Below are positions 1-7,148 of a DNA stretch of 17,942 nucleotides, one piece after another. Source of the DNA: an uncultured bacterium. GTDB lineage: Bacteria > Cyanobacteriota > Vampirovibrionia > Gastranaerophilales > Gastranaerophilaceae. How positions within the stretch are numbered: position 1 is the stretch's first letter; the number at the start of each line of letters is the position of its first letter. The notes under the pieces were generated by a model. The model had not been told where the DNA came from. It did no database searches and worked only from the letters and a program-made list of their open reading frames with translations. The translations under genes and the position numbers were made by a program. Location of the stretch: assembly GCA_949299435.1 (NCBI GenBank), contig CASGAK010000127.1, positions 1-17,942 on the forward strand. Reading direction: 5' to 3'.

Positions 1-77
1 ATTATGTCTGTTTCAGATACGATTGGCTGAATGTGAATATCAATGAAATTACGGCATTCAGTATTATTCAAGATTAG
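1..77 (+). CDS. 3' end of an unidentified gene
   Basis: An open frame enters from the left edge and ends at a TAG at 75-77, giving about 24 C-terminal residues ending in the tract NVNINEITAFSIIQD. It is too short to identify. Support that it is a real gene end comes from the strong hairpin terminator that starts eight bases after the stop. The other two plus-strand frames over this stretch are closed by TGA codons. No function can be assigned from this fragment. Confidence 0.45.
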   Translation, partial: YVCFRYDWLNVNINEITAFSIIQD

Positions 78-84
78 ATTATAA

Positions 85-120
85 AAAAATAGACAGCTTG
101 AAAGCTGTCTATTTTAGTTT
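85..120. terminator. Bidirectional intrinsic terminator
   Basis: A perfect stem pairs AAATAGACAGCT with AGCTGTCTATTT around a TGAA loop. It has a run of A on the left and T-rich sequence on the right, so it can work in both directions. It sits between the plus-strand gene ending at 77 and the minus-strand gene ending at 134 and serves as their shared terminator. Confidence 0.8.
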
Positions 121-133
121 TTGGTATATAATT

Positions 134-1429
134 TTATGCTTTAATTACTTCATGAAGTGCATTTACGACATCTGTGTCCCATTTAGTTCCAGCTTCTTCT
201 TTCATAATTGAAAGTGCTTTATCTGTACTCATTGCTTTTCTGTAAGGTCTGTCTGAGGTCATTGCTGAATATGCGTCAGCTACGGCAATAATTCTAGATC
301 CGAATGGTATTGATTGACCTTTTAAGCCTTCAGGGCTGCCTGAGCCGTCTATGCGTTCTTTTTGGTAAGTTATGTATGGTACCACTTCTGATAAAAAGTT
401 TATATTCATCAAAAGGTTTACTCCGACATTTGCATGGTTTTGTATTTTTTGGAAGTCTTCATCTGAGAGTTTTCCGTTTGTTGCAAAAATGCTTTCTGGA
501 AGTGTGATTTTGCCGATGTTTTGCAAAAGACCTGCGTAATATATTAAATCTGTCGTCTTTTCATTCAGACCGAGTTGTTTGCAAATTTTTCTTGCAAGGT
601 CTGCTGTATTTTTTGAATGTGAAACTTTGTATCCGCCTTTTGTGTCTACTGCGTTCGCAAGGTTTTGGACAAATATTTGTTGGTAATCACAAAGATCACC
701 TATCAATGCCGTCAATTCAGCACGCATGTGCTGTAAATCTTTCATGTCAGCGGTTTCATCGCTTAAAAGTTTGTAAGTTTCATCAATTTGGCTTTGCAAG
801 GTGATAGAAGTTGCAAAAAGGGTTGCGATACTTTCTATAAGTTCTATAAATTCTTTTTGTAAGTTATCGCTTTTTATTTCAATTACACCAATGTTTTGGG
901 AGGTGCTGTGGATTGAAAAACCTATTGAAGAATTTTCTGTTGTCGTTTCTTTTGATAGGTATGTTCTTGTAATGATATTATCACTATCAAGATTTAGACC
1001 GTTCAATTCAAAATTAGATGATGAACCTGCTGGGATTAGTTGAAAATCACTTTCTGTAGCTTCTTTGGCATATTCTTTTGATATGTAAATGTTGCAAAGT
1101 TCACTATCTACCATTTGTGATATTGATTTTGCAATTGACGTAATTATTGCATAGCCTTTTTCTTTATCAAAATTCAATACGCATAGGGTGTTGTTTAATG
1201 AATATATTGAAATTAATTCTTGTAATTGGCTTTTTAGACCTGCTTTTTTATCTTTTTGATTATGCTCACTTATTTTCAGTGCCAAATCCTCAGAAATTAA
1301 ATGCTCTGATAAAAAATCACCTAAATTTAATGCAAAAATTTCTTCCAGCGGATCGTTGTCCATGAGAAATTCAGATTGGCTAAAAAGTGAAACACCTGTT
1401 TTATTTTCGTCTTTTTTCATTAAGCTCAT
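134..1429 (-). CDS. HD-GYP-domain protein with degenerate active site
   Basis: 431 aa. The N-terminal half (about residues 65-210) looks like a divergent GAF-type sensor region, followed by a short helical linker and an HD-GYP domain (about 255-430). HD-GYP proteins normally hydrolyse cyclic di-GMP using a metal site. The fold is clear here: HSKNTADLA at 271, LSDEDFQKIQNH near 321-332, DGSGSPEGLKG near 361, and AVADAYSAMTSDRPYRKA near 382-399. Key metal-site residues are changed: the HD pair is QN (303-304), the usual HH before ER is QK (356-357), and GYP is GSP (364-366). The protein is therefore probably a non-catalytic sensor or scaffold. The first ATG has AGAAGG only one base upstream, so the second in-frame ATG at 1420 (residue 4), spaced about 10 bases, is the likelier start. 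It appears monocistronic and ends at the shared terminator. Confidence 0.85.
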   Translation of the reverse strand: MSLMKKDENKTGVSLFSQSEFLMDNDPLEEIFALNLGDFLSEHLISEDLALKISEHNQKDKKAGLKSQLQELISIYSLNNTLCVLNFDKEKGYAIITSIAKSISQMVDSELCNIYISKEYAKEATESDFQLIPAGSSSNFELNGLNLDSDNIITRTYLSKETTTENSSIGFSIHSTSQNIGVIEIKSDNLQKEFIELIESIATLFATSITLQSQIDETYKLLSDETADMKDLQHMRAELTALIGDLCDYQQIFVQNLANAVDTKGGYKVSHSKNTADLARKICKQLGLNEKTTDLIYYAGLLQNIGKITLPESIFATNGKLSDEDFQKIQNHANVGVNLLMNINFLSEVVPYITYQKERIDGSGSPEGLKGQSIPFGSRIIAVADAYSAMTSDRPYRKAMSTDKALSIMKEEAGTKWDTDVVNALHEVIKA

Positions 1430-1544
1430 GCCTTCTACTTACTACCTTTTTTATATATAACGGCATGAATTTGAAAAACTTTAATAAAATTTACAAAATT
1501 TCATACTTTAGTATGGGAAAGTTAAAACTTTGGTATAAATTTTA

Positions 1545-1572
1545 TAATTTTAAATTTTTATATTTAAAATTA
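1545..1572 (-). terminator. AT-only hairpin after the FtsL-like gene
   Basis: A perfect 11-bp inverted repeat, TAATTTTAAAT and ATTTAAAATTA, surrounds a 6-base loop. It begins nine bases beyond the stop of the minus-strand gene ending at 1581. The stem has no GC pair, so it would be a weak terminator. AT-rich DNA makes such repeats easy to find by chance. Confidence 0.3.
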
Positions 1573-1580
1573 TTTACTAA

Positions 1581-2045
1581 TTAATATCCGATAGCCCAGT
1601 TAAATGCAGTTGTTGTTTCTTTTTTTGTTTCAATGGGTGCTGCAGGAGCCACAGCAGGAACTTCTATTACTTTAGCTGCTTTTTGTAATAAATTGTATTC
1701 TCCCATTTTGTCATCAACATTGTTAAATGATTTCAGACGATCAAGTTGGTTTTGTAATTCGGAATTTTCTTCATTCAAAGTTGTTATCTGGCGTCTTAGT
1801 TTATTTAAAGTGACTTCATTGGTCATGGCACTGTAATAGCTGACGAATGCCGTTAATATCAGCATAGTCAATAAACCGGATAAAGTTTTGTTTACTCTTC
1901 TGATTGCCATTTCTTTTACCAAATTTTCTTTGTCGTAATAGAAGGGTCCTTCTATTACCGGAGCCTGAGTTATCGGGCTTTGTGTGTAACTCGTTTGCGT
2001 ATAAGAATAATTGTAGTCGTCTTGTCTTACTCTTGCTGTATTCAA
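1581..2045 (-). CDS. FtsL-like single-span membrane protein
   Basis: 154 aa. A polar, Tyr/Gln-rich cytoplasmic N-terminus (1-45) is followed by one membrane span (about 54-74), a heptad-like coiled coil (about 76-106, with LNKLRRQITTLNEENSELQ) and an Ala/Pro-rich tail. This topology, and its place directly downstream of rsmH, match the divisome protein FtsL, which pairs with FtsB/DivIC at the septum. FtsL sequences diverge quickly, so the call rests on topology and gene order. The start codon is TTG: GGGGA lies 8 bases upstream, and the next in-frame Met (residue 47) would remove the whole N-terminal region. The tail beyond the coiled coil (about 115-154) is unlike the short end of most FtsL. 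It could instead be an unrelated membrane coiled-coil protein. Confidence 0.65.
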   Translation of the reverse strand: MNTARVRQDDYNYSYTQTSYTQSPITQAPVIEGPFYYDKENLVKEMAIRRVNKTLSGLLTMLILTAFVSYYSAMTNEVTLNKLRRQITTLNEENSELQNQLDRLKSFNNVDDKMGEYNLLQKAAKVIEVPAVAPAAPIETKKETTTAFNWAIGY

Positions 2046-2096
2046 CTTTTATTTCCCCAACTGCCCGTCTTTAAAGTGAAAATCTTTTTCTCAAAA

Positions 2097-3026
2097 CTAA
2101 TTAATACATCTTGCAATTCTTAATTTTGCACTTCTTGAAGGCGGATTTTCCTTAATCTCCTCTTCACTCGCAATTATTGGTTTTTTATTTACCAGCTCCA
2201 GCTTTGGTGGAGGACACTTGCAAATCATTTGATTTGGTTCGCAGTGGCACTTTTGCGAATGATACCTGAATAAGTTTTTCACTAACCTGTCTTCTAATGA
2301 ATGAAAACTTATTACACTTATTATAGCACCAATGTCTAATAATTCCAACACATCATTCAGAGTATTTTTTACATTTGTTAACTCTTTATTTACTTCGATG
2401 CGAATAGCCTGAAATACACGTGTAGCAGGGTGTATAGATGTTTTTACCCTTGGTGTGCAATTTACTATTAAATCGGCTAATTCGGTTGTGGTTTCAATGT
2501 TTTTGGACTTTCTTACTTCGATTATTTTTTTTGCAATTCTTTTTGAAAATCTTTCTTCACCGTATTCAGAAAATATTTTAACCAACTCATTTTCATTGTA
2601 GCTATTTACAACATCATAAGCCGAAAAATCGGCATCTTGATTAAATCTCATATCCAGCGGTGCTTCTTTTGAGAATGAAAAGCCCCTCTCGGCTTTATTA
2701 AACTGGTGATAGCTCGCTCCTAGGTCAAATAGGACACCGCCTGTAATTCGGGATATGCCCAAATCAGACAGTGCCTTTTTAATGTCAACGTAGGAGCTGT
2801 TGACTATTGTTAAATTTTTGTAATTTTTTAAGCGTTCAGATGCTGCAGCTATTGCTTCTTTATCTATATCAAATGCAATTAACCTGCCATCAGGTTGGAT
2901 TTTTTGTAAAATAAGCTCACTATGTCCGCCCCCGCCTAAGGTACAGTCTACATAGATTTTACCGTCTTGACATTCCAAAGCATCGACAGCTTCATGTTTC
3001 ATTACCGTATAGTGCTTAAATTCCAT
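2097..3026 (-). CDS. rsmH: 16S rRNA (cytosine(1402)-N(4))-methyltransferase
   Basis: 309 aa, the normal length for the RsmH (MraW) family, which N4-methylates C1402 of 16S rRNA in the decoding centre using S-adenosylmethionine. Family motifs appear in order: VDCTLGGGGHS (26-36, SAM binding), FDIDKEA (52-58), DLGASYHQF (101-109, usually DLGVSSxQ), RGFSF (114-118), VFQAIRIEVN (204-213), SVISFHSLEDR (237-247) and the C-terminal NPPSRSAKLRIA. Four cysteines at 260, 262, 269 and 271 form a CxC...CxC insert that also occurs in some family members. The start has no clear Shine-Dalgarno, and translation may depend on coupling to the small gene ending 23 bases upstream. The FtsL-like gene follows after 51 bases, so a fragment of the classical division and cell wall cluster is preserved. 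Confidence 0.97.
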   Translation of the reverse strand: MEFKHYTVMKHEAVDALECQDGKIYVDCTLGGGGHSELILQKIQPDGRLIAFDIDKEAIAAASERLKNYKNLTIVNSSYVDIKKALSDLGISRITGGVLFDLGASYHQFNKAERGFSFSKEAPLDMRFNQDADFSAYDVVNSYNENELVKIFSEYGEERFSKRIAKKIIEVRKSKNIETTTELADLIVNCTPRVKTSIHPATRVFQAIRIEVNKELTNVKNTLNDVLELLDIGAIISVISFHSLEDRLVKNLFRYHSQKCHCEPNQMICKCPPPKLELVNKKPIIASEEEIKENPPSRSAKLRIARCIN

Positions 3027-3049
3027 ACAGCTATTTTATCATGGCAAAA

Positions 3050-3301
3050 TTAATAAATAAACCCATCAAGTCCGTATAAATCAATTATTTCTAAAAATTT
3101 ATCATTGGTATAGTACAATGTAGAATTTTCATCATGTTGGTCAATTACTTGAATAATACGGTTTCTTTGCTCTGCGTCCGCGTGGAATATTGCTTCCACA
3201 AGCATAAGAAATGTTAAGTTTTTTTGGATTTCTTCTTTCGTAAAGAAATCAAATACTCTGCCCTCAGTTTCTTCTTCGAATACTCTCTTTGTCAATGCCA
3301 T
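3050..3301 (-). CDS. Small acidic protein upstream of rsmH, unknown function
   Basis: 83 aa, beginning MALTKRVFEEE. The start is set by AAGGAG six bases before the ATG at 3301. The frame stays open upstream to a TTG at 3361, but that extension has no ribosome binding site and would be arginine/lysine-rich leader sequence. The product is soluble, acidic and predicted largely helical, with no cysteines, signal peptide or motif I recognise. It occupies the position usually held by mraZ ahead of rsmH, but at 83 aa without MraZ features it is not MraZ. The 23-base gap to rsmH suggests co-transcription. Function unknown. Confidence 0.7.
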   Translation of the reverse strand: MALTKRVFEEETEGRVFDFFTKEEIQKNLTFLMLVEAIFHADAEQRNRIIQVIDQHDENSTLYYTNDKFLEIIDLYGLDGFIY

Positions 3302-3391
3302 TTTCAACTCCTTTTTGTCTGGACTACGCCTCTCTTTTACATAAGTCCTTGCTTTGTGCAACCATTAGTTTTTTATATTTTCCTATATACG

Positions 3392-3429
3392 GAAATTCCG
3401 TTAAAAAGTTTAATTTTTAACGGAATTTC
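3392..3429. repeat. Perfect 16-bp inverted repeat downstream of gltX
   Basis: The arms GAAATTCCGTTAAAAA (3392-3407) and TTTTTAACGGAATTTC (3414-3429) are exact reverse complements around the 6-base loop GTTTAA. It lies 36 bases beyond the gltX stop and about 90 bases before the next gene's start. On the minus strand it could be the gltX terminator, but no U-run follows the stem, so a processing site, attenuator or protein-binding site is also possible. Confidence 0.75.
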
Positions 3430-3465
3430 GTAATAATTATTTACAAAGTATTACGTATGTAGTTT

Positions 3466-4929
3466 TTATTTGATTGCAGCTTTTGAACGTTTAATGCTCT
3501 TTTCTTTACCGATAATTGCAAGTATAGCTGTCATATCAGCACCTTTTGTTCTACCGGTTACTGCTGCTCTTATTGCCCACATTGTAACCTTTGGTTTTAT
3601 GCCTTTTTCTTTAAATTCACCTCTGAATATTTCTAACTTTTCATGGAGATTTTCTTCAGTCCAATCCCAGTTTTGAGCTTGAGATACAAACTCTTTCAAT
3701 ACATTTTGAGAAATTTCTGTATCTAATACATCAGTTTGAACTTCAGGTTCTATTTCTACGTCATCTCCGAAGAAATAAGGGACTGCATCTGTGATATCTG
3801 ATAAAAGTGTTAGAGGTTCGCGGGTAACTTCTACCATTCTTGTATATTCAGCATCTGTCAGTTCGCTTAAATCATATTTTGTTAAATACGGTTTTAATTT
3901 TTCTTTTAATTCTTCGATTGGCAGCATTTTTATATAATGGCTGTTCATCCAGTTAAGTTTATCGTATTCGAAAATGGAATTTGAAGATGAAATTTCACCT
4001 ATTCTGAAGTCTTGAGCTATTTCATCGACGGTTTTAATTTCCTGACCATCAGACGGTGACCAGCCTAAAAGTGCTACAAAGTTGATTAAAGCATTTGTAA
4101 GGTATCCTTTTTCTACAAATTCTGATACGGCTGTTGCACCATGGCGTTTTGATAATTTGCTTCTGTCAGGTGCCAAAATCATTCCTAAATGTCCAAATCT
4201 TGGGACTTCTGCTCCTAATGCTTCAAATATCAAAATTTGTTTAAATGTATTTGAGATATGGTCCTCACCACGAATTACATGCGAAATTTTCATTAACATA
4301 TCATCAATTACTACAGCAAAATTATATGTAGGAGTTCCGTTTGACTTCAAAATTACAAAATCACCCAAAAGATCTGTATCCATATGTAATTCGCCTTTAA
4401 CTAAGTCGTCAAATTTTAGAATTGATGAGTCATGAAAAGCCTTTTGTGCTTTTTGAATATTAAATCTTATAGCTGGTTTTCTGCCTTCTGCTCTTAATTT
4501 TGCTTTTTGTTCTTCTGTTAAATTTTCACATTTTTTAGAATATACATAAGGTTTTTTATTTTTTGTAGCTTCTTCTTTTTCAGCTTCAAGTTCTTCAGGT
4601 GTACAGAAACATTCGTACGCAAACCCTTTATCCAGTAATTCTTGGACATATTTAGGGTAAATATCAAATCTTTCTGATTGGGTATAAGGACCATAAGGAC
4701 CACCCACATCTGGACCTTCGTCCCAGTTTAGTCCCAGTGCTTTTAAACTGTCAAAGATGTTATCAATATATGCCTGACTTGTACGTTCTGCATCTGTATC
4801 TTCGATTCTTAATACAAATTTACCGTTGTTCTTTTTTGCAAAAAGATAGTTAAATAAAGCTGTTCTTGCCGTTCCAATGTGTAAGTTTCCACTTGGTGAC
4901 GGTGCTATTCTGACTCTTACTTCTTCCAT
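3466..4929 (-). CDS. gltX: Glutamyl-tRNA synthetase
   Basis: 487 aa, normal length for this class I enzyme, which charges tRNA-Glu with glutamate using ATP in the cytoplasm. The HIGH-type signature is SPSGNLHIGTARTALF (11-26), followed by RIEDTDAERT (41-50). CFC (107-109) with Cys134 resembles the zinc-binding site seen in many bacterial GluRS. GEDHISNTFKQ (221-231) and the KMSKS-equivalent KLSKRHG (258-264) follow, and the helical anticodon-binding domain occupies the C-terminal third. The start is supported by AAGGAAGG eight bases before the ATG, and a TATAAT lies about 34 bases upstream. The sequence cannot show whether the enzyme also charges tRNA-Gln. Confidence 0.97.
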   Translation of the reverse strand: MEEVRVRIAPSPSGNLHIGTARTALFNYLFAKKNNGKFVLRIEDTDAERTSQAYIDNIFDSLKALGLNWDEGPDVGGPYGPYTQSERFDIYPKYVQELLDKGFAYECFCTPEELEAEKEEATKNKKPYVYSKKCENLTEEQKAKLRAEGRKPAIRFNIQKAQKAFHDSSILKFDDLVKGELHMDTDLLGDFVILKSNGTPTYNFAVVIDDMLMKISHVIRGEDHISNTFKQILIFEALGAEVPRFGHLGMILAPDRSKLSKRHGATAVSEFVEKGYLTNALINFVALLGWSPSDGQEIKTVDEIAQDFRIGEISSSNSIFEYDKLNWMNSHYIKMLPIEELKEKLKPYLTKYDLSELTDAEYTRMVEVTREPLTLLSDITDAVPYFFGDDVEIEPEVQTDVLDTEISQNVLKEFVSQAQNWDWTEENLHEKLEIFRGEFKEKGIKPKVTMWAIRAAVTGRTKGADMTAILAIIGKEKSIKRSKAAIK

Positions 4930-4962
4930 TTTGATATCCTTCCTTAGTCATTTGAGCTGTAT

Positions 4963-4968
4963 ATTATA
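4963..4968 (-). promoter_or_regulatory. Possible -10 box for gltX
   Basis: A perfect TATAAT on the minus strand lies 33 bases before the gltX ATG, leaving room for a leader of about 25 bases with the AAGGAAGG site. No convincing -35 box is visible at the usual spacing, so this is tentative. The remainder of the 4930-5168 gap shows only the hairpin next to the prepilin gene. Confidence 0.35.
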
Positions 4969-5130
4969 CTGTCTATATTGTTGATTGTTTTGGGAGCTCA
5001 AGATGACTCGATTCTATACATTCAGCAATTTTTATAGTATCACGCACAGATTTCAAATTCAAGTTGCATTTTGATTGTGCGAAAAATTCTTCGATAATTA
5101 CAGTAGTGAAATTTTATAATTGAAGTGAAG

Positions 5131-5163
5131 TTGTAAAAGATGTTCAGAATATCATTTTTACAA
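5131..5163 (-). terminator. Possible terminator of the prepilin-like gene
   Basis: TTGTAAAA and TTTTACAA pair, extended by GAT/ATC with a two-base bulge, around a 9-base loop. The hairpin begins six bases after the stop of the minus-strand prepilin-like gene. No clean U-run follows, so efficiency is uncertain. Confidence 0.4.
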
Positions 5164-5168
5164 AAAGT

Positions 5169-5867
5169 CTATTGCAAGATATACATAGGAGAACACCCCC
5201 AGCCTGTTCCGTTTAGACAGTCTTCTTCGTAGTTGTCTGGTGTAAGTTTTACTGAATATTTACCACCACTACAGCCATTTGCATATGTACCATGTTGTTT
5301 GAGTTCAAAAAAGTTTGGAGAAGGCGAACCATGTGGAATAACAAAATAAAAAATATCTCGTCCAACTGTGTTTGGGTTTTTAGCTCCGTTAACATCAACT
5401 AAGACATATCTAGAGCAATTAAAGTTTATCCAAGCTCCATCGGGCAAATAAAAAGTCATAGCAATGTAACCGCTATTTAATACCATAGGTAATTTTTTCG
5501 CATTGTACCATGTTCCATCTTCATGCCAGCGAAACTTTTTATCTTCCCTTACATAATTTTGCCCTGGTTGATAATTTTGTAAGACTTCATCACATTTTAG
5601 TCCTGATTGTGGTGATTTAAGTTTTGCACCTACCTGACAGACATACTTTACCATTTCTTTCCATTCTTCAAATTGGATTTCTTCGCCATTTTCCAGGTAT
5701 ACATTTAAAAATGCTTGAGAAATTATGGAATATTGTTTTTTAAACATTGCTCTAAAGTGTCGGTCTTGGGCATTATTGATTACTGTAGGAAGTGTTAGTG
5801 CGGCTATTACCCCTATTATTCCAAGGGTTATTAAAGTTTCTGCCATTGTAAATGCGTTTTTGTCCAT
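5169..5867 (-). CDS. Type IV prepilin-like protein (pseudopilin)
   Basis: 232 aa. A five-residue leader MDKNA is followed by a class III signal, FTMAETLITLGIIGVIAALT. Prepilin peptidase is expected to cut between Ala5 and Phe6, and the conserved Glu at mature position 5 is present (residue 10). The -1 residue is Ala rather than the usual Gly. After the hydrophobic assembly helix (6-28) comes a soluble C-terminal domain with several cysteines (for example in NGCSGGKY, EEDCLNG and WGCSP) that could form disulphides outside the cell. GGAGG lies four bases before the ATG. It is divergently transcribed from a ribbon-helix-helix regulator with a palindrome between them. No assembly ATPase or platform gene is nearby, so it is an orphan prepilin; a secreted or surface role is inferred. 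Confidence 0.85.
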   Translation of the reverse strand: MDKNAFTMAETLITLGIIGVIAALTLPTVINNAQDRHFRAMFKKQYSIISQAFLNVYLENGEEIQFEEWKEMVKYVCQVGAKLKSPQSGLKCDEVLQNYQPGQNYVREDKKFRWHEDGTWYNAKKLPMVLNSGYIAMTFYLPDGAWINFNCSRYVLVDVNGAKNPNTVGRDIFYFVIPHGSPSPNFFELKQHGTYANGCSGGKYSVKLTPDNYEEDCLNGTGWGCSPMYILQ

Positions 5868-5882
5868 AATACCTCCAAGTTG

Positions 5883-5949
5883 TATATAACATATTGCACT
5901 TAAAAAATCAAGTGTAAATTACACTTATATAATAATATAAAAATATAAT
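5883..5949. promoter_or_regulatory. Divergent promoter region with 17-bp palindromic operator
   Basis: AAGTGTAA-A-TTACACTT (5910-5926) is a perfect odd palindrome between the divergent prepilin-like and ribbon-helix-helix genes. It overlaps possible -35 elements on both sides: TTGATT (5911-5906) with TATATA (5888-5883) at 17-base spacing for the minus strand, and TTACAC (5919-5924) with TATAAT (5944-5949) at a long 19-base spacing for the plus strand. The palindrome is seen directly; its role as the regulator's operator is inferred from position. Confidence 0.55.
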
Positions 5950-5987
5950 GTATATAAATGAGTGCAAAATGTTGTATATTAATTATT

Positions 5988-6155
5988 ATGTTTAAAGTAG
6001 AAAAAGAAGAAATGGTGAATAAAACATTCAGACTGCCCTTAAATTTAGTGGAAAGGCTATATACTGTTGCACAAAATAAGGGCGTGTCGTTGAATAATTT
6101 AGTTCGCCAATGTTGTGAGTATGCATTAGACAACCTTGATACAAGTGAAAAATAG
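5988..6155 (+). CDS. Ribbon-helix-helix DNA-binding regulator
   Basis: About 55 aa from the ATG at 5988. The core VNKTFRLPLNLVERLYTVAQ, then NKGVSLNNLVRQCCEYALDNL, fits the Arc/CopG ribbon-helix-helix pattern: one beta strand (KTFRLP) that pairs in the dimer to contact the DNA major groove, then two helices with a turn at KGVSLN. Such proteins are usually small repressors that bind short palindromes or repeats, often at their own promoter. Starts are possible at 5958, 5988 or 6012, none with a good Shine-Dalgarno. A TATAAT at 5944-5949 lies so close to 5958 that a leaderless start there is possible, while 6012 gives the minimal domain. No toxin gene is adjacent, so it need not be an antitoxin. 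Confidence 0.75.
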   Translation: MFKVEKEEMVNKTFRLPLNLVERLYTVAQNKGVSLNNLVRQCCEYALDNLDTSEK

Positions 6156-6170
6156 TATTTACAGAGCTGT

Positions 6171-6200
6171 TTGACCTTAGAATATTAGGAAGTGTAAAAT
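6171..6200 (+). promoter_or_regulatory. Promoter of the secreted-protein gene
   Basis: TTGACC (6171-6176), an 18-base spacer and TAAAAT (6195-6200) form a good sigma-70-type promoter. The ATG at 6207 begins six bases after the -10 box, near the expected transcription start, so the mRNA would have almost no leader. AAGTGTAA, identical to one arm of the upstream palindrome, covers 6190-6197 and overlaps the -10 box. Confidence 0.5.
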
Positions 6201-6206
6201 AAAAAT

Positions 6207-7079
6207 ATGAAGAGAATTATTTTTTTATTAGCTTTTATATTGGTATTTCAAATACCTGTTTTCTCTCAAGAAACAACTCAAAGTGAGGAGAATAAATTAC
6301 CCAATATATTTATATGGGCAATTCCAGATGATGAGCCGGAGCAAAATATACAAAAAGATGATAAAAAAAATAAGAATAATAAAAATAATTCAAATATACC
6401 GGTTGCTGCAGATACAGAGCAAGAAGCATATGAGGAGGAACCTATTGTATTAAACGCAACTACATTAAAAGGATATGCTGAATTTGTAGAAGGTGCAGAT
6501 GATATTTTGTATATGGAAGATTATAACAAAATGGAGCTTGATTTAAAAACACCCGAAAAAATTGCGAAAGAGGCTTTGGTTGATAAAACCGGTATAGTTC
6601 CTGATATGAAAAATATTTATTCAATTTCGAAATTTAAAGGAGAAGAGTACAATATATCTCCAAGTTCCAGAAATTTCACCCAAAAAGACGGCAATTGGTC
6701 ATATGGAACCTCTTTTGACAGTGAAATTTCAACGTCACAACTTGAGAATACAACTAGCTTGTTTACAAAGTATGATAGTAAATATTTTTCACTAAGCTCA
6801 AAGTATAAAAAAAATAATATGACGATTACTCAAATTCAAACCGATAATTTTAGTGTGATTCCTGAATTAAAATTTAATAATATTTTTGCCATTCAAGATG
6901 TTATTTCTACTGATATTACAAGGAACAGACGCTCAAGTGAGTTAATATTTTCGATAAATCCTCTGGGAAATAAAGATGTAGACAGAATGCGTTTTGGAAT
7001 CGGAGCAAAACAGACTTATGATATGAATACAGGAAATACTTGGTCACAGTTGAATTTTACTACAAATTTCAAATTGTAA
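6207..7079 (+). CDS. Secreted protein with strand-rich C-terminus, unknown function
   Basis: 290 aa. A signal peptide (about 1-20, ending PVFS before QE) is followed by a long low-complexity Lys/Asn/Asp/Glu-rich stretch (about 40-80) and then a C-terminal half (about 160-290) of alternating polar and aromatic strands, ending in LNFTTNFKL. Such a tail can belong to an outer-membrane beta-barrel or a surface beta protein, but no family is recognised. There is no Shine-Dalgarno close to the ATG, and a promoter ends six bases upstream. The stop is followed by a new promoter for the FtsB-like gene, so it is probably monocistronic. Export is well supported; outer-membrane insertion is an inference. 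Confidence 0.75.
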   Translation: MKRIIFLLAFILVFQIPVFSQETTQSEENKLPNIFIWAIPDDEPEQNIQKDDKKNKNNKNNSNIPVAADTEQEAYEEEPIVLNATTLKGYAEFVEGADDILYMEDYNKMELDLKTPEKIAKEALVDKTGIVPDMKNIYSISKFKGEEYNISPSSRNFTQKDGNWSYGTSFDSEISTSQLENTTSLFTKYDSKYFSLSSKYKKNNMTITQIQTDNFSVIPELKFNNIFAIQDVISTDITRNRRSSELIFSINPLGNKDVDRMRFGIGAKQTYDMNTGNTWSQLNFTTNFKL

Positions 7080-7095
7080 ATTTATTAATACAAAA

Positions 7096-7124
7096 TTGTA
7101 TATCTTGCGGGTTTTGATTATAAT
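7096..7124 (+). promoter_or_regulatory. Promoter of the FtsB-like/TPR operon
   Basis: TTGTAT (7096-7101) and TATAAT (7119-7124) are separated by exactly 17 bases. This predicts a transcription start near 7131 and a short leader carrying GTGAGG before the GTG start at 7149. Confidence 0.7.
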
Positions 7125-7148
7125 GTATATTAATAAAGTGAGGTATGT

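Noticed and set aside
3302..3361. Twenty-residue N-terminal extension of the small gene upstream of rsmH
   Set aside because: The extension would start at a TTG with no ribosome binding site, while AAGGAG sits six bases before the ATG at 3301.
4930..5168. Possible tRNA or ncRNA between gltX and the prepilin-like gene
   Set aside because: No cloverleaf or T-arm consensus could be drawn; only a hairpin next to the prepilin stop and a -10 box were seen.
5958..6155. Ribbon-helix-helix protein as the antitoxin of a toxin-antitoxin pair
   Set aside because: No small toxin gene follows; the next gene encodes a 290-aa secreted protein and the divergent gene is a prepilin.
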